NCBI GenBank assembly: GCA_964348455.1
Contig: CAYGCQ010000015.1
Span: 1 to 28,011, forward strand
Source of the DNA: UBA10133 sp964348455
GTDB lineage: Bacteria; Patescibacteriota; Microgenomatia; UBA1400; MFAQ01
DNA: 28,011 nt
Direction: 5' to 3'
In this document: positions 1 to 7,934 of the stretch, piece after piece
Numbering within the stretch: position 1 is the first letter of the stretch
How the letters are laid out: every line of letters begins with the position of its first letter
Notes under the pieces: model-generated
The model's database searches: none
Seen by the model: the letters and a program-made list of their open reading frames with translations, nothing else
Told to the model about the DNA's origin: nothing
Position numbers and translations under genes: made by a program

Positions 1-1
1 G

Positions 2-208
2 GTGTCCGGAGCGCTAATTCCTGATGTGTGGGTTCAGCCTGCGATAGTCGTTGAGGTGGCAGCAGACGAAATTACAAAAAGCCCTAATCACGCCGGAGGT
101 GTCGCCTTAAGATTTCCAAGACTAGTCAAGTTCAGAGAAGATAAGGGACCAAAACAAGCTACTACTTGGAATGAGCTAGAAGAGATTGGTAAATTGTCCA
201 AGGTCTGA
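2..208 (+). CDS. ATP-dependent DNA ligase, C-terminal end (partial)
   Basis: This is the last 68 codons of a gene that enters from before the window. The visible part has the end of the OB-fold domain of ATP-dependent DNA ligases: a W-x-x-P-x-x-V-x-EV stretch, then EITKSP, then the family's motif VI region ALRFPRLVKFREDKGP followed by ATT. Ligases of this type seal nicks in DNA with ATP, forming an enzyme-AMP intermediate; the catalytic lysine lies upstream and cannot be seen. The GTG at position 2 is only the first in-frame codon in view and is not claimed as a start. The stop is 14 nt before the DedA start, and the -10 box of that gene lies in the gap. Confidence 0.85.
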   Translation: MSGALIPDVWVQPAIVVEVAADEITKSPNHAGGVALRFPRLVKFREDKGPKQATTWNELEEIGKLSKV

Positions 209-210
209 GT

Positions 211-216
211 TAAAAT
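211..216 (+). promoter_or_regulatory. -10 box of the DedA gene (leaderless type)
   Basis: TAAAAT ends 6 nt before the ATG at 223, so transcription would start at or next to the start codon. No Shine-Dalgarno sequence precedes the ATG. No clear -35 is seen. Confidence 0.45.
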
Positions 217-222
217 AAAAGA

Positions 223-864
223 ATGGAAAATTTACAATACCTGATTGACATCTTCTTGCACATAGATAAACATTTAGCATCTTTAATCGCGCAATATGGT
301 GCCCTTACTTATGGGCTGTTGTTTTTGGTAATATTCATGGAAACAGGGCTAGTGGTTACTCCATTCTTACCGGGGGATTCTCTCCTCTTTGCTGCTGGAG
401 CCTTGGCAGCTTCCGGCTCTTTTAATATTTTATTTCTATATATCTTACTACTCTTGGCAGCTGTGATTGGTGATTCAGTAAATTACTGGATAGGTGACAA
501 ACTTGAGAGAAAAGTGTTTGATGGTAGAAGTAGGTTTTTTAAAAAAGAGTATCTTGATCAAGCGGAGGAGTTTTATCAGAAGCATGGTGGCAAGGCGATA
601 GTCTTTGCCAGATTTGTGCCAATCGTTAGGACGTTTGCTCCTTTTGTAGCCGGGATAAGCAAAATGCACTATGGACGGTTTATCACATTTAATATAATCG
701 GGGGATTCAGCTGGATTACTTTGTTTCTTCTTGGTGGCTATGCATTTGGTAACGTACCCTTCTTTAAAGAGAATTTTCACTATATGGTGGTAATGATTAT
801 AGGTATTTCAGTGGTTCCGATACTAGTTGAGGTGACTAAGCGTAAAAAGAAAACAATAGAGTGA
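223..864 (+). CDS. DedA family (VTT domain) membrane protein
   Basis: The 213-residue protein has the DedA/VTT signature: an N-terminal hydrophobic hairpin with METGLVVTPFLPGDSLLFAAGALA, then the second conserved block FARFVPIVRTFAPFVAGISKM, and two C-terminal membrane segments ending in a basic tail (KRKKKTIE). DedA proteins sit in the inner membrane; members are linked to lipid carrier or phospholipid flipping and to membrane homeostasis. Length is normal for the family. The start at 223 follows a -10 box by 6 nt. The neighbouring antiporter, glycosyltransferase and phosphatase also point to an envelope function, but the substrate cannot be read from sequence. Confidence 0.88.
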   Translation: MENLQYLIDIFLHIDKHLASLIAQYGALTYGLLFLVIFMETGLVVTPFLPGDSLLFAAGALAASGSFNILFLYILLLLAAVIGDSVNYWIGDKLERKVFDGRSRFFKKEYLDQAEEFYQKHGGKAIVFARFVPIVRTFAPFVAGISKMHYGRFITFNIIGGFSWITLFLLGGYAFGNVPFFKENFHYMVVMIIGISVVPILVEVTKRKKKTIE

Positions 865-891
865 TTTGTCGAAGTGTGATTAAATGAAGGT

Positions 892-1857
892 ATGCTTGTA
901 GACGTTTTTACCGGGATTTTGTTGATAATAATTTTGGTGGTGGCTTCTGGTGTGGCGGTAGATGTTTTTGAAAAAATAGCGTTAGAGACTAAAGCTAACA
1001 AACTAATGTTAGCAACTTTGCTGGTGGCTATCTCAACTTCACTGCCGGAACTTTTCGTCGGTTTAGCTGGTGCTCTAAATGGTCAACCTCAGATTGGTCT
1101 TGGAAATATTCTCGGAGCTAATTTAGCTAACCTGAGTTGGATTATTGGGGGAGTAGCTATAGTGTTTGGCTCAATCCCTGTCGTGGGTGAGTACTTGGCT
1201 AAAGAGCTGTGGGTTACGATAGGGATGGCGATGGTTCCTCTGCTCCTATTGGGTGACGGTAGGCTGACGAGATGGGACGGACTGGTACTAATTTTTCTAT
1301 ATTTTGTATATGGCTATTTAATGATTAAGGGTGGAAATAATACTCTGAAGCATTTAAAGCAGTCTGGAAGGAAGAAGCTCTCACATCACCTTAAAACTAA
1401 AACCGACTGGGCAGCACATGTGGTAATTTTACTTTTAGCCTTTGTGGTTTTGGGGGCTAGCTCTTGGATGTTAATTAATTTGGCCTCAAAAATGAGTAGC
1501 TCTTTTGGAGTGAGTCCTTTTTGGATTGGTTTGATGGTAATTTCTATAGGAACAACCCTGCCTGAATTGGTGCTTTCAATTATGGCGGAGGAGAGAAAAG
1601 ATGTGTCATTGGTACTTGGTAATATTTTGGGAAGTGTGGTCATTAACTCTACATTAATCTTGGGAATAATCGCTGTAATTAGCCCCATTGAGTATTCCGA
1701 TAGATTACAGAGGGGAACTGCAAGTCTGTTCATGATTTCTGTTTTGGGGTTGTTCTGGTTGTTTACAAAATCTAAGAGGAAGCTCGAGCGCTGGGAGGGC
1801 GCTGTGCTAGTAGGAATTTTCGCTATGTTTGTGGGGATTCAACTGATGATAGTTTAG
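892..1857 (+). CDS. Calcium/cation antiporter-like membrane protein (CaCA family)
   Basis: The 321-residue protein consists of two homologous membrane halves, as in YrbG-type Na+/Ca2+ exchangers. The two alpha repeats are visible: ISTSLPELFVGLAGAL followed by GLGNILGANLANLSW in the first half, and ISIGTTLPELVLSIMAE followed by LVLGNILGSVVINSTL in the second. The Glu of each S-x-PE motif and the GN-x-xG-x-N motif line the ion site in this family. About ten membrane segments are likely. The ATG at 892 has a GAAGG just before it. The gene ends by overlapping the stop of the glycosyltransferase gene on the other strand by a few bases. The ion specificity (Ca2+, Na+, K+) is not certain. Confidence 0.86.
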   Translation: MLVDVFTGILLIIILVVASGVAVDVFEKIALETKANKLMLATLLVAISTSLPELFVGLAGALNGQPQIGLGNILGANLANLSWIIGGVAIVFGSIPVVGEYLAKELWVTIGMAMVPLLLLGDGRLTRWDGLVLIFLYFVYGYLMIKGGNNTLKHLKQSGRKKLSHHLKTKTDWAAHVVILLLAFVVLGASSWMLINLASKMSSSFGVSPFWIGLMVISIGTTLPELVLSIMAEERKDVSLVLGNILGSVVINSTLILGIIAVISPIEYSDRLQRGTASLFMISVLGLFWLFTKSKRKLERWEGAVLVGIFAMFVGIQLMIV

Positions 1858-2723
1858 GGTTGATTTTCTTCCAAGCTTAATAGAGCTCGTATCCTGTCGA
1901 TTATTTTGGTGCGCCTTTGTTTGTTGAAAGTTGACTTGATTAACTTGGTTAAGTCTGAGGTAATTCTGGCCTCTTCTTCCAAGTAACCTCCTCCCATCGG
2001 ATACTCTTTTTTTTGATCTACTTTCTGATTTGTGAGAAATTTGAGGTTTAATATCGCATATTTTTGAATTAGTTTAAGCTTGCCAATTTTTCTGAAGCGA
2101 CGAAAAGAGTAAACGTATCTTGGTTCGTGAATGACGCCGAAAGTATGCCCTTTCTTGTAACCACGATTGACGAATTCGGTGTCTTCAGCAAATCCAATTT
2201 CCGGATTGAAGCCGCCAATGTGATCGAAAATAATTCTTTTACATCCAATAAGGGCTCCGTAAGCTGCCGGTTGATTTAAAAGAAGGGCAGTTTCGATCAT
2301 TATATTCATGTAGGTAGCCGTTGTTTTGTCAGATCTAGTGTCTGAGTCAGGATTAAACCAGCAGGTAAATATTTCAAATGGTTTGACGTGAAGTTGATAT
2401 TTGACGCCTTCTAGAAAATATTCCGGAAGCCTATTGTCTGCATCGTTGAATAATAAATATTTTCCAGACGCATTTTTAGCTCCAAGATTTCTCTGTATGG
2501 AAACATTTTTGATTTTACTGGTGAAAATTTTTAGTGATGGTAGTTTGTCTTTAAAGTTTTTTACTTTTTCAACTGTTTTGTCGGTGGATCGCCCATCTAC
2601 GACAATAACTTCAAAATCTAGGGTTGTTTGCTTTGCCAAGTCTGCAAGGAGTAATGGAAGGTACTTTTCTTCATTTAAGGCAGGAATGATGATGGAGAAA
2701 AACGGAGCTTTTTTAGAAGTCAT
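1854..2723 (-). CDS. Family 2 glycosyltransferase
   Basis: The 289-residue protein opens with the GT-A fold start FSIIIPALNEEKYLPLLL, has VIVVDGRSTDKT for nucleotide-sugar binding, the QRNLGAKNASGKYLLFNDAD block whose DAD is the metal-binding DxD motif, and a later AEDTEF stretch that fits the acceptor/catalytic ED. GT2 enzymes move a sugar from a nucleotide-activated donor to a lipid or polysaccharide acceptor at the inner face of the membrane. There is no strong membrane segment, so it is probably cytosolic or peripheral. A TATAAT box lies 6 nt upstream of the ATG. The next minus-strand gene upstream is a PAP2-type phosphatase, so a role in envelope glycan or glycolipid synthesis is an inference. 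Donor and acceptor are unknown. Confidence 0.87.
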   Translation of the reverse strand: MTSKKAPFFSIIIPALNEEKYLPLLLADLAKQTTLDFEVIVVDGRSTDKTVEKVKNFKDKLPSLKIFTSKIKNVSIQRNLGAKNASGKYLLFNDADNRLPEYFLEGVKYQLHVKPFEIFTCWFNPDSDTRSDKTTATYMNIMIETALLLNQPAAYGALIGCKRIIFDHIGGFNPEIGFAEDTEFVNRGYKKGHTFGVIHEPRYVYSFRRFRKIGKLKLIQKYAILNLKFLTNQKVDQKKEYPMGGGYLEEEARITSDLTKLIKSTFNKQRRTKIIDRIRALLSLEENQP

Positions 2724-2729
2724 GAGTTG

Positions 2730-2735
2730 ATTATA
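2730..2735 (-). promoter_or_regulatory. -10 box of the glycosyltransferase gene
   Basis: TATAAT on the minus strand ends 6 nt before the ATG at 2723. It lies in the 24-nt gap after the PAP2 gene, so this gene can be transcribed alone and leaderless. Confidence 0.45.
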
Positions 2736-2747
2736 TATGGAGTAGCT

Positions 2748-3308
2748 CTATATGATGTATTTTGTAAATTCCACCATGAGAGGAGCTGTAAATAGCGTGG
2801 CTACCATGTCTATGTAGTAGTGCTGTTTTGTGGTAAGTGTAGATATACTTATGGACATGAGGATAACGAGGAATACTAGCCAAAGGTTTGGAAATTGCAG
2901 AGATAAAAAATATGTGGCGATAAAAGAATGGATGACATGCCCACTGGGTAAGCCGTTACAGTCTCGATCTTTACTGTAGATTAGGCTCAATACTCGATGA
3001 TTTATGTTCAAGTCTCTAGAAATTGTGGGTCGAGCTACTCCATTCGGAAATATTTTCCACACTAGACTTGAAAAAATAGTTGAGATGTTTAGACATATAA
3101 GTAAGGGAAGGATTACCGGACTATTCCAGGTAAAAAATAATGTGAGTGGAATTAGAGGGTAGTAGGCAGCATAAATCCAGACAGTCCAAGGCATGAGAGG
3201 AATTTGATCGTCTATGCTGAATTTTAGGCGATATTTGGGTGCTTGCCGATTTAGGGGGATGTAAAGTAAGGTGACGGCGAAAAATATAATCAGAAGAAAG
3301 AACTTCAC
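2748..3308 (-). CDS. PAP2-like membrane phosphatase
   Basis: The 186-residue protein has about five membrane segments and two of the three PAP2 superfamily motifs: GLPSGHVIHSF (motif 2, catalytic His of PSGH) and STLTTKQHYYIDMVAT (motif 3, His and Asp). The usual KxxxxxxRP motif 1 is not clear, which is typical of the Aur1/Ipt1-like branch. PAP2 enzymes hydrolyse or transfer phosphate on lipids such as polyprenyl pyrophosphate or phosphatidic acid, outside the membrane. The start is a GTG at 3308, with TATAAT 8 nt upstream on the minus strand. The gene diverges from pth over a 32-nt gap that carries both promoters. Substrate not determined. Confidence 0.75.
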   Translation of the reverse strand: MKFFLLIIFFAVTLLYIPLNRQAPKYRLKFSIDDQIPLMPWTVWIYAAYYPLIPLTLFFTWNSPVILPLLICLNISTIFSSLVWKIFPNGVARPTISRDLNINHRVLSLIYSKDRDCNGLPSGHVIHSFIATYFLSLQFPNLWLVFLVILMSISISTLTTKQHYYIDMVATLFTAPLMVEFTKYII

Positions 3309-3316
3309 AAAAAAGT

Positions 3317-3333
3317 ATTATAAAGGATAAAAT
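3317..3333. promoter_or_regulatory. Divergent -10 boxes for the PAP2 gene and pth
   Basis: In the 32-nt gap between the two starts, TATAAT on the minus strand (3322-3317) lies 8 nt before the GTG of the PAP2 gene, and TAAAAT on the plus strand (3328-3333) lies 7 nt before the ATG of pth. Both imply mRNAs with almost no leader. Confidence 0.45.
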
Positions 3334-3340
3334 ATAAATA

Positions 3341-3862
3341 ATGAAACTAATCGTGGGGCTAGGTAATCCTGGGGATAAATACAAGAATAGTAGGCATAAT
3401 GCCGGATTTATGTTCTTGGATAAGTTTGCTGAGAGTGGAAGGTTTTCTGCAAACAAAAAATTTGAAGCAGAGATTCTGGAAATGGACGGGTTCTTGCTGG
3501 TTAAGCCTCAAACCTTCATGAATGATTCCGGAAGGTCAGTGCGAAGAATTGTAGACTTTTACAAGCTCTTGCCAACGGAGGTAGTTGTGGTTCATGATGA
3601 TCTGGATATTGTTCTTGGAGAAAGAAAGATTCAGATGGGAGTTGGCCCAAAGATCCATAACGGGGTAAACTCGGTGGAACAGTATTTGGGCACGATGAAC
3701 TTTTTGCGAGTTCGTTTGGGAGTAGATAACCGAAAAGAGATACCGACCAATTTAACTGGAGCAGATTATGTTTTGGATGATTTTGGAAAAGAGGAAAAGA
3801 AGGTTTTGAACGAAGTTATTGATAGTGCAACAACAGAACTATTGATAACTTTGAGCTTGTAG
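3341..3862 (+). CDS. pth: Peptidyl-tRNA hydrolase
   Basis: Pth frees tRNA from peptidyl-tRNAs that drop off the ribosome. The 173-residue protein begins with the family signature MKLIVGLGNPGDKY and has all key residues, in E. coli spacing: Asn9, the catalytic His19 in SRHNAGF, Asn61 in QTFMN, His85-Asp86 in HDDLD, and His106-Asn107 in HNG. The loop before HNG reads GVGPKI instead of the usual glycine-rich GGxxGG form. It is short compared with the usual 185-195 residues, lacking part of the C-terminal helix. It has a -10 box 7 nt before the ATG. The 3' end overlaps the stop of the convergent ABC transporter gene by 24 nt. Confidence 0.95.
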   Translation: MKLIVGLGNPGDKYKNSRHNAGFMFLDKFAESGRFSANKKFEAEILEMDGFLLVKPQTFMNDSGRSVRRIVDFYKLLPTEVVVVHDDLDIVLGERKIQMGVGPKIHNGVNSVEQYLGTMNFLRVRLGVDNRKEIPTNLTGADYVLDDFGKEEKKVLNEVIDSATTELLITLSL

Positions 3863-5650
3863 TGAAAAGAGCGTTTTGTAGCGTCCATTAAGCTTCATAA
3901 GTTCTGAGTGACTTCCGTACTCGACAGCGAGACCTTTTTCAAGAACAAGAATCCTATCAGCCTTTCTGACGGTGCTGAAACGATGTGAGACAAGTAAAAC
4001 AATCTTTTCTTTGGCTACTCGTAAAACATCGGCAAAGATTTGTTCCTCAGACTCTGGGTCAACGTTTGAGGTTGGTTCGTCCAGAATTAGGATGTGGGCG
4101 TCTCGATAAAGGATTCTGGCTAAAGCAACTCTTTGCCATAAGCCTTTTGAGGGCTCAACCCCACCGGAAAATTCTTTATCAAGAGGATTTTTGAAGCCTA
4201 GGGGTAAGGAGTGGACAAAGTCTGTGATACCTGTAAGTTTGGCGGCTTTCCTAATGCCCAGCTTGGTTTTTTTTCTATCTATGTCTCCAAATTTGATGTT
4301 GTCCTCAACGGAAAAGGGGTACTGGGCAAAGTCTTGAAAAAGTGCCGAGAGGTGGTGTCTGTAATCTTTAATGCTGTAGGTTCTAATGTTGCGTCCATCC
4401 AATAAAATTTCTCCCTTTTGGGGCTCATAAAACCGACATAATAGTTTTATGAGGGTAGTTTTTCCGGCACCGTTCTCTCCTACTATTGCGATGTTGTCTG
4501 TAGGGTTGACCTTGAAAGATACTCCTTTGAGAATCCAAGTCGGAGAGTGATCATACTTAAACCATACATCTTTAAACTCGATCCCTTCGACAAGATGATT
4601 CGACAATTTTATCCCTGCGTTGTGGTCTTCTTCGGGGAGTGACATAAATTTTTGATAATCGGTGATGAAGAGGTAGTTTTGAAACACTTCATTGGCTTGT
4701 CTGATTAAGCGGCTGATGCTGTTTATAAAACTAGAAATTGCTTGACTGGTGATTTGAGCAGTTCCAAGCGTGAGCACTTGGATGATAGCTAGGTAGTAAA
4801 GGTAAAGCCTGGTACCTGTTTGAAATATGGCCATAGGTAGCTGTGCTACTTGGCGCTTTTTCGCATACTTGGTGCTGATGGCCCGTCGTCGATTGAAGTT
4901 CTCATTGGCCATTTTGATACGACGATTTAAAAGTATTTCAACGTGACCTAGAACCTTGTTCTCGTACAAATATTTTCCTTTAATGGCAAAATCTTCGAGA
5001 GCGCTCCAAATTCTCCATTTGGGGGAGTACTCAGTACTGAGAGCATGCCACTCCTTGGAACTACTGACACCAATCATGATGTTGGGGAGAGCCAGAATGA
5101 TACAAGGGATAATAATTAAGGGCTGGAATGCAAAAATTGGAATAGCTGTGGCAATGATGGTAAATATTATTTCTGGAAAGGTTGAGATTGGAATTACTAA
5201 GGACCAAACTGAGCGGCCGGTATTGTCCATGACTTTTTGCTGAAGATTTCGGGCTTCAGGGGATTCAGCAACGGGGACGGGGAGTAAGTTTATTTTTCTG
5301 GAGATTGTGACCTGGATTCGTTCAGATAAACTACTAGAAATGTATTGGCTGTATATGCTGTCGACTTCGTTTAAGATTTGTTGGGTTCTGTCGATTACCA
5401 AGCCTACGGCCGCAGCAATGAGCATGGTGCGAATTCCTCCGGAAACGTCATGAGTGGTGATTGTGTTTATGACCGAGTCGATAAGGGCCTTGCTAACCAA
5501 AAGCGAAGGGTAGACCATGGCACCATTGAGAGCATTTGCCAAGGTTACTTTAAGAAAAATAATCTTATCAATTTTCCAGACTATTTTTACTGTTGAATAA
5601 TAGGTGTGAAAAAAATTCTTAATGTTTGATATTGATTTTGAATTTAACAT
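3839..5650 (-). CDS. ABC exporter, fused membrane and ATPase domains
   Basis: This is a half-transporter of the MsbA/type IV exporter build: an N-terminal six-helix membrane domain, then an ATPase domain of about 230 residues. The ATPase has Walker A GENGAGKTT, Q-loop LFQDFAQ, Walker B HILILDEPTSNVD and the H-loop LLVSHRFSTV. It would work as a homodimer exporting a lipid, peptide or drug. The signature (C) loop is unusual: the position of LSGGQ reads PSKGL inside GGVEPSKGLWQRVALAR. The open frame extends to an ATG at 5749, but I chose the ATG at 5650: a minus-strand TATAAT at 5672-5667 would start transcription near 5660, and the extra N-terminus has no family match I know. Substrate unknown. 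Confidence 0.85.
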   Translation of the reverse strand: MLNSKSISNIKNFFHTYYSTVKIVWKIDKIIFLKVTLANALNGAMVYPSLLVSKALIDSVINTITTHDVSGGIRTMLIAAAVGLVIDRTQQILNEVDSIYSQYISSSLSERIQVTISRKINLLPVPVAESPEARNLQQKVMDNTGRSVWSLVIPISTFPEIIFTIIATAIPIFAFQPLIIIPCIILALPNIMIGVSSSKEWHALSTEYSPKWRIWSALEDFAIKGKYLYENKVLGHVEILLNRRIKMANENFNRRRAISTKYAKKRQVAQLPMAIFQTGTRLYLYYLAIIQVLTLGTAQITSQAISSFINSISRLIRQANEVFQNYLFITDYQKFMSLPEEDHNAGIKLSNHLVEGIEFKDVWFKYDHSPTWILKGVSFKVNPTDNIAIVGENGAGKTTLIKLLCRFYEPQKGEILLDGRNIRTYSIKDYRHHLSALFQDFAQYPFSVEDNIKFGDIDRKKTKLGIRKAAKLTGITDFVHSLPLGFKNPLDKEFSGGVEPSKGLWQRVALARILYRDAHILILDEPTSNVDPESEEQIFADVLRVAKEKIVLLVSHRFSTVRKADRILVLEKGLAVEYGSHSELMKLNGRYKTLFSLQAQSYQ

Positions 5651-5666
5651 AGAAGGAGATGGTTTT

Positions 5667-5674
5667 ATTATAAT
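5667..5674. promoter_or_regulatory. Two-way -10 box (ATTATAAT) between divergent genes
   Basis: ATTATAAT gives TATAAT on both strands: plus 5669-5674, 7 nt before the ATG at 5682; minus 5672-5667, 16 nt before the ABC gene ATG at 5650. No convincing -35 on either side. Confidence 0.35.
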
Positions 5675-5681
5675 GGTGTTT

Positions 5682-5999
5682 ATGGCGAATAAAACAGGAT
5701 TTAGTTCAATGACAAAAATTTTGGATAAGTTTGAAATAGACGAAACCAAACAAAAGAGAATAAGTCGAGAGTGGCAGGACTATGCTTATCGACTCGCAAT
5801 AGCCTTAGATGACGTTGCTCATACAGCTATTTATATGAGGATTGTAAAAAGCACTCCTAGAGAACTGGTGGAAAGGGCAAAAAGTTTTGTAATGGATGCC
5901 GGTGCTAGGAGCAAGGGAAAGATGTTTATGTGGAAGCTAAAACAAGTTAAGGATGAGGTTGCTGCTAAAAACAAAGAGAAAATAGGCAGTTCTGAATAG
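5682..5999 (+). CDS. Small hypothetical helical protein
   Basis: About 105 residues, charged, probably all helical, without membrane segments, signal peptide or a motif I recognise. It ends in a lysine-rich stretch (KLKQVKDEVAAKNKEK). The start is uncertain. ATG 5682 (MANKTGF) follows a TATAAT by 7 nt and suits leaderless expression; ATG 5673 is in frame and 14 nt after GAAGGAG; the frame is open back to ATG 5622. It is followed after 12 nt by the MFS gene on the same strand, so the two are probably one transcript. Function unknown. Confidence 0.6.
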   Translation: MANKTGFSSMTKILDKFEIDETKQKRISREWQDYAYRLAIALDDVAHTAIYMRIVKSTPRELVERAKSFVMDAGARSKGKMFMWKLKQVKDEVAAKNKEKIGSSE

Positions 6000-6011
6000 T
6001 AAGATTAAGAG

Positions 6012-7259
6012 GTGAATAGAAAATCTATCGTTGCTATTGTCGGCCAAGGTTTTTGGGGAAGAGTGTTGGGGGTATCGATGGTGTTATTTTTTGTGTATTT
6101 AGGAGATGCCATACTCAGTGATTGGGTCCCTTCATTTATTCAAGATTCCACACACAGTTCTTTTGCAATGGGACTGATAATCTCATTTTCGTCCATCGTG
6201 GGTTTTACTGCAGACCTTATTTTCCCTCAATTATTAAAGCTCGTCAAAACAAGAAAGCTGATGTTGATGGCAATAGGTACGAGCTTGATCTTTTCCGGGA
6301 TTTTACTATGGACAATAGTGCTCCCTTGGCTGCTGTTGTTTATTTTTGCGATGGCTGCTTGGGGGATTTATTATGAATTTTTGGGATTTGGAAGACAACA
6401 ATTTATGATTGAGTCAGTTCCCGGTCATTCCAGATCGGCGGCTTGGGCAATAATGAGCGTGTTTAGAAGCTTGGCGTATTTTTTGGGGCCAATACTGGGC
6501 AGCTATATCGCTTTAACTAAAGGAAACTCAGAAACGGTACTTGCTGCTGTCTTTTTTGTTTTAATTGGATATTTCTTGTGGTTGGTTGTTGGAAAAAATA
6601 GTAAAAAAACTGTCTTAGAGGGTACCGGGGAGAGAATAGACATATTAAAAGAAATTAGGTTATGGTGGATACTTCTGGAGCATGTATGGCCAGTGTTGAC
6701 AATCAGTATTGTCATGGGTCTGGTAGATGCGACATATTGGACTACCGGCACCGTGTTTTCTGATAGGTTGGCTGGGGAAAATTGGCTCGGTGGGATGTTC
6801 TTGCCATTTTATACGCTTCCCATGGTTCTTTTTGGAGTTGTTATGGCGAGGTGGGGAGTCTACAAGGGTAAAAAAAGATTGGCGGAAATATTTATGCTCG
6901 TGGCGGGGATACTTCTTGCCTGTATGGGATTAGTCAATTCGATTTATTTGATGCTTTTGGTGTCCTTTTTGACTGGAACCGCAATGTCTTTTGCTTGGCC
7001 ACTCACAGATGCTGTGTATTCCGATATCGTATTTAGAATGGGGAAAGAAGGAAAGCACATGGTGGGTCTTTCCGGCTCAACCATAAGTTTGGCTTACATA
7101 ATCGGTCCAATATTGGCTGGAGGTATAGCTCAGATAGTAGGAGAACAGGCAACCTTTTCCATTTTGGGAATATTAATGACGATATTGGCTGTATATTTAC
7201 TAATGGTAACGCCTAAGAAGTTGAGACTTCCTCAAGAAGTAATTAAAACTTGGGATTAG
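6012..7259 (+). CDS. MFS transporter
   Basis: The 415-residue protein is very hydrophobic with about twelve predicted membrane helices in two halves joined by a short polar loop near the middle (KNSKKTVLEGTGERID). The loop between helices 2 and 3 (QLLKLVKTRKLMLM) fits the basic motif A region of the major facilitator superfamily. It would move a small solute across the inner membrane by proton coupling or uniport. The start is a GTG at 6012, twelve nt after the preceding stop, with AAGAG almost touching it; the next in-frame ATG is 22 codons later. Substrate not readable from sequence; efflux is as likely as uptake. Confidence 0.8.
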   Translation: MNRKSIVAIVGQGFWGRVLGVSMVLFFVYLGDAILSDWVPSFIQDSTHSSFAMGLIISFSSIVGFTADLIFPQLLKLVKTRKLMLMAIGTSLIFSGILLWTIVLPWLLLFIFAMAAWGIYYEFLGFGRQQFMIESVPGHSRSAAWAIMSVFRSLAYFLGPILGSYIALTKGNSETVLAAVFFVLIGYFLWLVVGKNSKKTVLEGTGERIDILKEIRLWWILLEHVWPVLTISIVMGLVDATYWTTGTVFSDRLAGENWLGGMFLPFYTLPMVLFGVVMARWGVYKGKKRLAEIFMLVAGILLACMGLVNSIYLMLLVSFLTGTAMSFAWPLTDAVYSDIVFRMGKEGKHMVGLSGSTISLAYIIGPILAGGIAQIVGEQATFSILGILMTILAVYLLMVTPKKLRLPQEVIKTWD

Positions 7260-7284
7260 GTGAACTTGCTTGTAGTAAGTCAGA

Positions 7285-7293
7285 TGCTAGAAT
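7285..7293 (+). promoter_or_regulatory. Extended -10 promoter of the small membrane protein
   Basis: TGCTAGAAT (TG-N-TAGAAT) ends 9 nt before the ATG at 7303. The identical nonamer precedes the His leader peptide at 21732. Confidence 0.5.
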
Positions 7294-7302
7294 TGAATAG
7301 AC

Positions 7303-7854
7303 ATGAAAGATAAAGTGGTTTTGCATCAATATATATTGTTTGGAGTTTTAATTTTATTAATTCTCTTTAAGGTAATTACCGGAAATTTTGTATTTGGACT
7401 TGAACTTCTTTGGTGGCTTCTTGGGTCAGTGATCGGCTTTATGTTTGTCTTCACAGACAGGTTTGTGAACAGTTTCCTGATGAAACCGGATGAGACATTG
7501 GGATTGAGACTAAGAGATCTTTTTGGTCAAAAGAAGTTTTCCGAGGGGCTGCTTACACTATTAAATGAGAGACACGAACAAAAAGAATTGGTCATGAGAA
7601 GTTTTTTGTTTGTCGTTGTTTATCTGGTATTGGCCTTGTTGGCGGTGACGAGTGTTTCGAGTAGTTTTGGTAGAGGTTTTATCCTTGGAATTGGAATTCA
7701 TCTAGTTTTTGATCTTGTTTTTGACTATTTTTGGAATAAAGACAGATTCAATCTTTGGTTCTGGCAGATAAAAAGAGAGCTTAGCTACGATGAAAAGCGA
7801 TGGTTCGTGATGCTAGTATCAATAGTCTTTGGAATGCTGGTCTTTAATTTCTGA
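7303..7854 (+). CDS. Hypothetical membrane protein
   Basis: 183 residues with two N-terminal hydrophobic segments, a polar middle part (residues about 55-100, including GLRLRDLFGQKKFSEG), and three C-terminal hydrophobic segments. No catalytic motif is recognised. It has its own extended -10 promoter and is followed immediately (2 nt after its stop) by the -35 box of the CsoR/CstR-type repressor, so it is probably a separate unit from the redox genes. Function unknown. Confidence 0.65.
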   Translation: MKDKVVLHQYILFGVLILLILFKVITGNFVFGLELLWWLLGSVIGFMFVFTDRFVNSFLMKPDETLGLRLRDLFGQKKFSEGLLTLLNERHEQKELVMRSFLFVVVYLVLALLAVTSVSSSFGRGFILGIGIHLVFDLVFDYFWNKDRFNLWFWQIKRELSYDEKRWFVMLVSIVFGMLVFNF

Positions 7855-7855
7855 G

Positions 7856-7885
7856 TTGACAATTGTATACCAGGGGGGGTATAGT
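7856..7885 (+). promoter_or_regulatory. Promoter with built-in CsoR/CstR-type operator
   Basis: TTGACA (7856-7861) and TATAGT (7880-7885), 18 bp apart, form the best consensus sigma-70 promoter in the window. Between and over them lies an inverted repeat, TATACC (7866-7871), six bases AGGGGG, GGTATA (7878-7883), with a run of seven G. G-tract inverted repeats of this kind are the operators of CsoR-family repressors. A bound repressor would cover the spacer and -10, so the next gene is very likely autoregulated. Confidence 0.8.
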
Positions 7886-7934
7886 AAGAGAACTCAAGGA
7901 TTCAAGAACTCGAGGATATAAAGATTAAAATATT

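Noticed and set aside
3121..3456. 111-codon minus-strand frame over the PAP2-pth gap
   Set aside because: It overlaps two well-supported genes and both promoters and has no domain. It is a shadow frame.
7893..7917. Imperfect direct repeat GAACTC-AGGA in the repressor leader
   Set aside because: Two short copies only, no known function, and likely chance in a short untranslated leader.
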